A stretch of DNA of 6,525 bases from an uncultured Clostridia bacterium (GTDB lineage Bacteria > Bacillota > Clostridia > TANB77 > CAG-508), in assembly GCA_947626705.1 (NCBI GenBank), contig CANQTJ010000087.1, forward strand, positions 1-6,525, written 5' to 3'. Below the pieces are notes generated by a model, which did no database searches, was not told the DNA's origin, and was given only the letters and a program-made list of their open reading frames with translations. Position numbers and translations under genes: made by a program. Below, one piece after another: positions 1-5,192 of the stretch (within the stretch, counting starts at the first letter, position 1; every line of letters begins with the position of its first letter).

Positions 1-23
1 GTACTTTATCAATAAAAGTTATT

Positions 24-64
24 AAAAAAAAAGAGGGATAATAAGCCTGGCCCCGATTCCCCTC
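24..64 (-). terminator. Candidate intrinsic terminator after greA, built partly from repeat unit 1
   Basis: On the minus strand GAGGG (64-60) can pair with CCCTC (37-33). A G-U pair can extend the stem inward, the loop is 20 nt, and nine consecutive T follow (32-24). The stem is short and the loop large, but the T-run is the longest on this strand downstream of greA and no better candidate is present. The same GAGGG occurs in repeat units 2 and 3, so alternative stems are possible. Confidence 0.45.
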
Positions 65-115
65 AAAAAGCCTAGCCCCGATTTCCCTCAAAAAGCCTAG
101 CTCCATTTCCCTCAT
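43..115. repeat. Three tandem 25-bp units, C-rich on the plus strand
   Basis: Three head-to-tail units start at 43, 68 and 93. Each reads AAGCCTAGCCCC, then GATTTCCCTC, then AAA. Unit 1 differs from unit 2 at two positions (A to G at the 7th, T to C at the 17th). Unit 3 has a C-to-T change and lacks the G of GATTT, and its end diverges. Unit 2 is 13/25 G or C, far above the surrounding AT-rich DNA. The units abut with no spacers. They lie just past greA and supply half of the candidate terminator stem. Confidence 0.9.
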
Positions 116-132
116 TTTACTCTAAATTTACT

Positions 133-609
133 TTATTTTTTTATATCTAATATTTTATATTTCATTACTCCAGCTGGAGCAACTACTTCTACAGTTTGAT
201 TTTTTCTAGAACCCAAAAGAGAAGCACCCAAAGGTGACTCATTCGAAATTTTATTTTCAAGTAAATCAACTTCTGTAGAACCAACTATTGTATACTCTAC
301 TTCTTCATCAAAATCCATATCAAAAACTTTTACAGTATTACCTATTTGAACTATATCAGTATCTATATCTTTTTCATCAATTATCTTAGCATGTCTTATT
401 TTATTTTCTAATTCTGATATTTTTACTTCATTTTCTACTTGTGCTGTTTTAGCTTCATCATATTCTGAATTTTCTGATAAATCTCCAAATCCTAATGCAA
501 CTTTTATTCTTTCTGCTATTTCTGTCCTTTTTTCTGTCTTCAAATAATTCAATTCTTTTTCTAAATTATCATACCCTTCTTGTGTTAGAATTACTTCTTT
601 TTCTTCCAT
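133..609 (-). CDS. greA: Transcription elongation factor GreA
   Basis: GreA enters the secondary channel of RNA polymerase and stimulates cleavage of backtracked transcripts, rescuing stalled elongation complexes. From the ATG at 609 the product is 158 aa, the usual GreA length, beginning MEEKEVILTQEGYDNLEKEL. The N-terminal coiled coil carries the tip acidic residues in GDLSENSEYDEAK (D43 and E46, matching E. coli D41 and E44). The C-terminal globular domain has SPLGASLLG and the ending GVMKYKIL. An in-frame ATG at 660 would add 17 residues (MFYNTRGNSSQERDENN). It is rejected because it falls at the predicted transcription start and has no ribosome site. The 609 start has an AAAGGG core 11 nt upstream. 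One oddity is a Leu at residue 39, where most GreA proteins I recall have Arg two to four residues before GDL.EN. The gene appears to have its own promoter and a terminator after the repeats downstream. Confidence 0.95.
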   Translation of the reverse strand: MEEKEVILTQEGYDNLEKELNYLKTEKRTEIAERIKVALGFGDLSENSEYDEAKTAQVENEVKISELENKIRHAKIIDEKDIDTDIVQIGNTVKVFDMDFDEEVEYTIVGSTEVDLLENKISNESPLGASLLGSRKNQTVEVVAPAGVMKYKILDIKK

Positions 610-617
610 GTTATTTT

Positions 618-626
618 CATCCCTTT
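618..626 (-). promoter_or_regulatory. Ribosome binding site deciding the greA start
   Basis: The purine-rich AAAGGGATG on the minus strand is the only Shine-Dalgarno-like string in the greA leader. Its AAAGGG core is 11 nt before the ATG at 609, slightly long but usable. Nothing comparable precedes the in-frame ATG at 660. Confidence 0.5.
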
Positions 627-665
627 CTTGAGAGCTATTCCCTCTTGTATTGTAAAACATATATT

Positions 666-694
666 ATATTAAGCCAGTTTTTAAATTTTGTCAA
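666..694 (-). promoter_or_regulatory. Sigma-A-type promoter for greA
   Basis: Read on the minus strand, a perfect -35 box TTGACA (694-689) is followed by exactly 17 nt and a -10 box TAATAT (671-666). The expected transcription start is around 657-660, giving a leader of about 50 nt before the greA ATG at 609. This is the best promoter match in the window. It lies in the gap between the pgsA stop and greA, so greA can be transcribed independently of pgsA. Confidence 0.78.
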
Positions 695-722
695 GCATTT
701 TTAATTAATATTACTTAAAAAA

Positions 723-1322
723 TTATTCTGTATCTTTTAATAAATCTTTTCCATTTTTTAAATAATCATACCCTGAAAATATAGTTGCAATTACTTGTGT
801 TGTCATACATACTGTTACTAATAAATTTAACACAAATGGGAATCCTGATAAAGTGCCTTTAAAACAATCTCCATAAGCATTAATATCAATAAATGCTAAA
901 ATTATTGCTACCATTTGCGTAACAGTTTTTAATTTTCCCCAAATTGATGCTGCTATTACTTGTCCACCTTTTTCCACAGCTATTAATCTATATCCTGATA
1001 CAACAAATTCTCTTGCTAATACTATAACTGGAATCCAAGCTGGTAATTTTTGCATTTCTACTAATAAAATCATTGCTGTTAATACTAAAATCTTGTCAGC
1101 TAATGGATCTAAAAATTTTCCAAAAGTTGTTATTTGATTTCTAGTTCTCGCTATATAACCATCTAATTTATCTGTTATTGATGCTATTATAAATATAATA
1201 TCCATTATTAAATATGTAATTGGTATTCCAATTACTTTTATATCTGTTTCTAAAAAAGAAACTATAACGATTAGTGGTACAAGTATTATTCTAAAAATTG
1301 TTAATTTATTTGCTAAATTCAT
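723..1322 (-). CDS. pgsA: CDP-diacylglycerol--glycerol-3-phosphate 3-phosphatidyltransferase (phosphatidylglycerophosphate synthase)
   Basis: This enzyme joins CDP-diacylglycerol and glycerol-3-phosphate to make phosphatidylglycerophosphate, the committed step to phosphatidylglycerol and cardiolipin, in the cytoplasmic membrane. The 199 aa begin with the PgsA-typical MNLANKLTIFRIILVPLIV. They contain the complete CDP-alcohol phosphotransferase motif D-x2-D-G-x2-A-R-x8-G-x3-D-x3-D at D51, D54, G55, A58, R59, G68, D72 and D76 (DKLDGYIAR, then GKFLDPLAD). Several hydrophobic helices follow, giving a polytopic protein of normal family length. The start at 1322 is supported by a GAAGAGGA ribosome site 7 nt upstream. 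The gene is separated from the protease upstream by 116 bp filled with two hairpins. No convincing promoter was found there, so it may be read through from upstream. No terminator is visible after its TAA at 725-723 before the greA promoter. Confidence 0.95.
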   Translation of the reverse strand: MNLANKLTIFRIILVPLIVIVSFLETDIKVIGIPITYLIMDIIFIIASITDKLDGYIARTRNQITTFGKFLDPLADKILVLTAMILLVEMQKLPAWIPVIVLAREFVVSGYRLIAVEKGGQVIAASIWGKLKTVTQMVAIILAFIDINAYGDCFKGTLSGFPFVLNLLVTVCMTTQVIATIFSGYDYLKNGKDLLKDTE

Positions 1323-1378
1323 CTTTTTATCCTCTTCTTTATTTAATAAATTTATATAGTAAAATCTGTATACAATGT

Positions 1379-1418
1379 TTATATTATAGGAAATTTAAAG
1401 ATTTTTCCTATAATATAA
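1379..1418 (-). repeat. Perfect AT-rich inverted repeat between the protease and pgsA (hairpin 2)
   Basis: The 15-bp arms TTATATTATAGGAAA and TTTCCTATAATATAA (1379-1393 and 1404-1418) are perfectly complementary around a 10-nt loop. It begins at the base after hairpin 1 ends, giving a tandem hairpin pair across 1379-1445. No T-run follows in the mRNA direction (ACATTG), so it is not a standard intrinsic terminator. Each arm contains CCTATAATAT on one strand, that is a -10-like TATAAT facing each way, but I find no matching -35 box for pgsA. Confidence 0.75.
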
Positions 1419-1445
1419 GAAATAATAGTTGTTAACTATTATTTC
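1419..1445 (-). repeat. Perfect AT-rich inverted repeat over the protease stop codon (hairpin 1)
   Basis: The 12-bp arms GAAATAATAGTT and AACTATTATTTC (1419-1430 and 1434-1445 on either strand) are perfectly complementary around a 3-nt loop. In the protease mRNA the 5' arm contains the TAA TAG stops. The following bases, UUAUAUUAU, are only a weak U-tract and the stem has just two kinds of G/C positions near its ends and middle, so this is at best a weak terminator. It directly abuts hairpin 2. Confidence 0.75.
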
Positions 1446-2644
1446 AACATTTCAATTGCTTTTTGCAATTGTGTATCTTGTGATTCTTCTATATTTAATA
1501 TATTCGTTAAATTTTCTGGTAATTCTACTTTTTCGTCAGGTTCTATACCAATTTTATTTATTTTATTTCTATTAGGCGTTTGATATTCCTCTATTGTTAT
1601 TTTTATTCCACTTCCATCACCAAGTTTTAATATTTGCTGTATTACACCTTTTCCATAAGTTTTAGTTCCTACTATTTTTGCTTTTCCTAAATCTTTTAAT
1701 GCTCCTGCTAAAATTTCTGAAGCACTGGCAGTGTTTTCGTTTGTTAATATTACTACTGGCATATTTATTATTGGATCTTTTGTTGCCTTTTTTACTGTTT
1801 CTGTATTATTTTTGTCAACTTCATATAGTAAAACTGAATCTTTATCTGCTATAAAATCAGCAATTTCTAAAGCTTCATCTACAATTCCTCCACCATTATT
1901 TCTTAAGTCTATTATTAGTGATTTTATACCTTGTTTATTTAACTCTTGAAACTTATTTTTAAAGTCATCTGCGGTTGTTTCATCAAATGATGTAAATGCT
2001 ATATATCCTATATTATTAGAAATTATTTTTCCTTCTACTTGATTTACTTTTACCTTTTCTCTAGTTATTTCATATTTTATATTTTGATTATCTCTTAATA
2101 CTTCTACTGTAACTTTTGTGCCTTCTTCTCCCTTTATGTTGTTTGAAGCTGTTGTCATATCAGATGCTTTATATTCTACCCCATCTACATTTAGTATAAT
2201 ATCTCCTGCCTGTATACCAGCTTTTTCTGCTGGGCTTCCTTTTATTGTAGATAATACCTGTATTTTATCGTATTGAGTATTTTGAATCATATATATTCCA
2301 ATACCAACAAAGTTACCCATTGTATCACTTAAATAATCTTCCATATCTTCTTTTGATATATATTCAGTATATGGGTCTCCTAGCCCTTCTATATAGCCTT
2401 TTATTGCTCCTTCTTCTAATTTATTTTCATCAACTTCTCCTAAATAATATCTGTCTATTATATCTCTATATTTTATTAATGCATTAGCTATATTACTAGA
2501 ATTTGTATTTTTTAAAGAAATTGATAATGGGTTCTTCACAAAATATGTATATAATGATATTGATGTAATCATAAATGTTAAAAACATTGCTATTGCAACT
2601 ATCATTATAATTTTATAAATTCTATTCTTTTTTTCCTTTTCCAT
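1439..2644 (-). CDS. Membrane-anchored S41 carboxyl-terminal processing protease (CtpA/CtpB-like)
   Basis: This is a PDZ-gated serine protease that would act on the outer face of the membrane, trimming or degrading exported proteins from the C terminus. Of 401 aa, a short basic cytoplasmic tail is followed by one membrane helix (about 11-35). A helical region comes next (about 50-105, including GLGDPYTEYIS), then a PDZ domain (about 112-195, with GSPAEKAGIQAGDIILNVDG). The S41 core (about 208-375) shows IIDLRNNGGG. The catalytic set is intact: S307 in NTASASEILAGAL, K332 in TYGKG and Q336 four residues later, at the same spacing as in E. coli Prc and Bacillus CtpB. Length fits the family. It lies 63 bp after copy B of the M23 hydrolases; in Bacillus subtilis a ctp gene also follows ftsEX, so a wall-related or regulatory role is plausible. 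The substrate is unknown. No ribosome site lies close to the ATG, and the codon two before it is TGA. Tandem stops TAA TAG end the gene. Confidence 0.93.
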   Translation of the reverse strand: MEKEKKNRIYKIIMIVAIAMFLTFMITSISLYTYFVKNPLSISLKNTNSSNIANALIKYRDIIDRYYLGEVDENKLEEGAIKGYIEGLGDPYTEYISKEDMEDYLSDTMGNFVGIGIYMIQNTQYDKIQVLSTIKGSPAEKAGIQAGDIILNVDGVEYKASDMTTASNNIKGEEGTKVTVEVLRDNQNIKYEITREKVKVNQVEGKIISNNIGYIAFTSFDETTADDFKNKFQELNKQGIKSLIIDLRNNGGGIVDEALEIADFIADKDSVLLYEVDKNNTETVKKATKDPIINMPVVILTNENTASASEILAGALKDLGKAKIVGTKTYGKGVIQQILKLGDGSGIKITIEEYQTPNRNKINKIGIEPDEKVELPENLTNILNIEESQDTQLQKAIEMLK

Positions 2645-2676
2645 TTGTCAGTTTAATTTAGTCTATTGACTAACTA

Positions 2677-2683
2677 CTCCTTT
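2677..2683 (-). promoter_or_regulatory. Displaced Shine-Dalgarno AAAGGAG upstream of the S41 protease
   Basis: AAAGGAG on the minus strand is a strong ribosome-binding match, but 32 nt separate it from the protease ATG at 2644. No ATG, GTG or TTG lies at a normal distance after it. A 6-bp hairpin (TTAGTC / GACTAA, 2658-2673) lies between the two and could shorten the path to about 16 nt. Whether ribosomes use it is uncertain. Confidence 0.4.
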
Positions 2684-2707
2684 CTAGTTTATTATATGCA
2701 CTTTTAT

Positions 2708-3943
2708 TTACATATATGCTAAAGGATTTACTCTAGAGTCTTGTCCATAAGCTGTAGCATATCCATTATAGCTATATGGTGATTTTCTAACTTCAAAGTG
2801 TAAATGTGGTCCTGTGGAATTTCCACTATTTCCACTTAACATCACTTTTTGGCCTTTTTTTACTGTTTCACCAGGTGTTACACTAATAGATCCAGCAGTT
2901 CCATGACAATAATAAGTTTGTAATCCATTTGCATGTCTTATTACTACATAAGTACCATAACTAGTTGTTAAATTTGCTGTCGACATTACAACTCCATCTG
3001 CTGCTGCATATACAGGTGTTCCAACTGACACTCCATAATCTATTGCACCGTGAAATTGTCCTCCTGAATAATATGCTTGTGCAGTTATTGCTCCTGCTGA
3101 TACAGGTCTTGACAAAAATCCTGATGCCCCTCCTGTTGTTCCTCCTGTTGAGCTAGATGAATTATTCTTAGAAGCATTTTTTTGTAATTCTTCTAATTGC
3201 TTTTTATATTTTTCTTCTGCCACTTTTATTTCATTTGCTATCCTTGCATTTGCTTGTTTTAATTCTTGTATTTTTTGTTCTAATTCTTTTTCTTGCTCTG
3301 ATAACTGTGCAACATACGTATTTTTTTCCGATTTAGCTACTTTTAACTGTGATGTTACACTTTCTTTACTTGCTTTTGCTGTTGTTAATTTTTGTTTACT
3401 TTCTTCTATCTCTTTTTTTGATTTTTCTATTTCTTCTTTTTGTTTTTCTATTTTTTCTAATAATTGTGTATCCATTTCAGCTAATTGTGAAACTAAATAA
3501 TAATTAGATATAAAGTCTGTTAAACTACTTGAAGTTAGTAAAAAATCTAGATATGATGTTTCTCCAGCCTCATACATAGTTACCATTCTTTGTTTAAACA
3601 AATCTTCTTGTTTTTTATATTCTTCTTCATTTTTAACTAAGTTATCTTCTGCTTCTTTTATTTTTGTATTAGCATCTGCAATCTGTGAGTTTAAATCATC
3701 TATCTGCGTTTCATAACTATCTATCTGTGAACTTATATTTTCTACTTGTTTCATAGTTTCTGTTTTCTTTTCTTCTATCTCTTTTTGCTTTTCTTCTGCC
3801 TCGTCTATTTGACTATTTATCTGAGTTTGCTCATTTTTTTGTTTATCTATATCAGATTGTGTAACAGCAATAGATATATTTGTACTTGTTAAAATTATTA
3901 CAATTATTATTATACTAATTATTTTTTTACATATATTTTTCAT
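2708..3943 (-). CDS. Secreted coiled-coil M23 peptidoglycan endopeptidase, copy B (paralogue of the preceding gene)
   Basis: This is a second probable FtsEX-dependent wall hydrolase, 24 bp downstream of copy A. From the ATG at 3943 it is 411 aa. It has a signal or anchor segment (KIISIIIIVIILTSTNISIA, about 7-26), then coiled coils at about 30-115 and 155-255. The central segment FKQRMVTMYEAGETSYLDFL closely matches copy A. A Ser/Gly/Thr-rich linker (about 257-275) precedes an M23 domain with all ligands present: H298 and D302 (HGAID), H347 (YYCHGT), and H380 and H382 (GPHLHFEV). The lead-in lacks the R-x-H-P-x-x-G motif of copy A and reads GQFHGAIDYG, so the catalytic domains belong to different M23 subtypes. 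A longer reading from TTG at 3955 (415 aa) is rejected because that codon lies within the GGAGGAA ribosome site of the ATG at 3943. Stop TAA is at 2710-2708. Confidence 0.9.
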   Translation of the reverse strand: MKNICKKIISIIIIVIILTSTNISIAVTQSDIDKQKNEQTQINSQIDEAEEKQKEIEEKKTETMKQVENISSQIDSYETQIDDLNSQIADANTKIKEAEDNLVKNEEEYKKQEDLFKQRMVTMYEAGETSYLDFLLTSSSLTDFISNYYLVSQLAEMDTQLLEKIEKQKEEIEKSKKEIEESKQKLTTAKASKESVTSQLKVAKSEKNTYVAQLSEQEKELEQKIQELKQANARIANEIKVAEEKYKKQLEELQKNASKNNSSSSTGGTTGGASGFLSRPVSAGAITAQAYYSGGQFHGAIDYGVSVGTPVYAAADGVVMSTANLTTSYGTYVVIRHANGLQTYYCHGTAGSISVTPGETVKKGQKVMLSGNSGNSTGPHLHFEVRKSPYSYNGYATAYGQDSRVNPLAYM

Positions 3944-3946
3944 ACG

Positions 3947-3953
3947 TTCCTCC
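3947..3953 (-). promoter_or_regulatory. Ribosome binding site deciding the start of M23 copy B
   Basis: GGAGGAA on the minus strand is a near-perfect Shine-Dalgarno whose GGAGG core is 5 nt before the ATG at 3943. The alternative in-frame TTG at 3955 overlaps this site, so the ATG is the start. Confidence 0.85.
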
Positions 3954-3967
3954 AATTATATTATTTC

Positions 3968-5182
3968 TTAATTATTTATAGAATTTTCGTTACTATTAGA
4001 TTTATCTTCGTTTCCTGGAATTAAACCATTAGTTATGTATGGTAATGGATCTGTTGTAACTCCATTTATTCTAACTTCAAAATGTGCATGAGGCCCTGTT
4101 GAATAACCAGTAGAACCTACTTTTAATACTGCATCTCCTCTTTTTACAGATTGACCAACTTCCACTAATATTTCTGAACCATGAGCATATAATGTAGATA
4201 TTCCTCCTCCATGGTCAATTATTACCATATTTCCATACGCTGAATTCATACCAGCTTTTGTAACTATACCATCATTTGCTGCTATAAAATTAGCACCTTG
4301 TGGAGCACCAATATCAACTCCAGTATGTAACTTGTATTGTCCAGTTATTGGATGTACTCTCATTGCATATTTAGATGTTATTGTTGTATATCCTGGAACT
4401 GGCCATGCTAACTCTCCTCCTATATATTCTGTATCTATTCCTTGTTGTGCTAATGCCAAAATCTGTTTATTTATTTCATTATATTGCTCGTTTATTTCAT
4501 CTATTTTGCTCTGTAATTCTTTTTCCTCATCTGAAAGCTTCTCTATAAAATTTTCTCTTAATTTTTTTGTATTCTGTAATGTCCTTGCAACTCTAGTTTG
4601 ATTTTCCATTATTGTAGCTAATTCATCTTTTTCATTCTCCAACTTTTGTTTTGACAAGCTTATATCTTTCTTTTTTGTTTCAAGTTCACTTATCAAATTA
4701 TTATCTAATTCAGCTAATTGCGTAATTATATAATAACCTGATAAAAAATCAGAAAGACTTTTGGATTTTAGTAAAATATCTAAATATTGCGTTTCTCCTC
4801 CTTCATATATTGCAACCATTCTTTCTTTAAATACTTCTTTTTGCTCATCATATTTTTCTGACACCGTATTTAATTCTTCTTCTATTTTTTCAATAGACTG
4901 TTTTAATTTTGTAATCTTACTTTCCTGTTCTTCTAATTCTAATTCTGCTGATGATATCTTTTGGTCTAACTTTTCTACTTGTTGCAAATTTTCTGATAAA
5001 TTACTTTGTACATCTTCCAATTCTCCCTCTGCCTCATCTAGCTGATTTTTCAACTCATCTCTTTGTGTATGTATATCTACTGTATTATTTTGCGTTTCAT
5101 TTTGTATCTCGTTTTCAGCATAAGTAAATGTTGCAAAAAAAACAATTAGTAAGATTAAAACAACACATAAACTTTTACGCAT
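3968..5182 (-). CDS. Secreted coiled-coil M23 peptidoglycan endopeptidase, FtsEX-linked (EnvC/CwlO/PcsB type), copy A
   Basis: This is a probable zinc-dependent murein hydrolase acting outside the membrane under FtsEX control. The 404 aa open with a signal peptide (MRKSLCVVLILLIVFFATFTYA, cleavage near 22-23). Long coiled coils at about 35-120 and 160-245 flank a conserved hydrophobic segment (about 119-160, with YEGGETQYLDILL). The C-terminal M23 domain (about 258-385) keeps every expected metal or catalytic residue: H286 and D290 (HTGVD), H334 (YAHGS), and H365 and H367 (GPHAHFEV). The RVHPITG lead-in is typical of lysostaphin-type M23 enzymes. A hydrophilic Asn/Ser-rich tail of about 14 residues follows the domain. 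An AAAGGAG site overlaps the ftsX stop codon and lies 5 nt before the ATG, so co-translation with ftsX is likely. Coiled coil plus M23 next to ftsEX is the arrangement of known FtsX-activated hydrolases or their activators. Whether it cuts peptidoglycan itself, as CwlO-type proteins do, or activates another enzyme, as EnvC does, cannot be told, but the intact site favours activity. Confidence 0.9.
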   Translation of the reverse strand: MRKSLCVVLILLIVFFATFTYAENEIQNETQNNTVDIHTQRDELKNQLDEAEGELEDVQSNLSENLQQVEKLDQKISSAELELEEQESKITKLKQSIEKIEEELNTVSEKYDEQKEVFKERMVAIYEGGETQYLDILLKSKSLSDFLSGYYIITQLAELDNNLISELETKKKDISLSKQKLENEKDELATIMENQTRVARTLQNTKKLRENFIEKLSDEEKELQSKIDEINEQYNEINKQILALAQQGIDTEYIGGELAWPVPGYTTITSKYAMRVHPITGQYKLHTGVDIGAPQGANFIAANDGIVTKAGMNSAYGNMVIIDHGGGISTLYAHGSEILVEVGQSVKRGDAVLKVGSTGYSTGPHAHFEVRINGVTTDPLPYITNGLIPGNEDKSNSNENSINN

Positions 5183-5192
5183 GTTTTCTCCT

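Noticed and set aside
43..115. Short CRISPR array
   Set aside because: The 25-bp units abut directly with no unique spacers between them and there are no cas genes nearby.
658..660. ATG at 660 as the greA start
   Set aside because: It coincides with the predicted transcription start, has no ribosome site, and adds 17 residues not expected in GreA.
1323..1378. Dedicated pgsA promoter
   Set aside because: I tried pairing TATAAA, TATACA and TACTAT strings with -35 boxes and found none with both acceptable sequence and spacing.
1379..1418. Hairpin 2 as a standard rho-independent terminator for the protease
   Set aside because: The stem is almost all A-T and the 3' side is followed by ACATTG with no T-run, so it is kept only as an inverted repeat.
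2691..2696. TATAAT on the minus strand as a promoter for the S41 protease
   Set aside because: No -35 box is found 15-19 nt upstream and no TGn extension is in register. In such AT-rich DNA a lone TATAAT carries little weight.
3955..3960. TATAAT on the minus strand between the two M23 genes as an internal promoter
   Set aside because: At 17-nt spacing the -35 position reads TTCTAT, a poor match. The 24-bp gap fits an operon junction.
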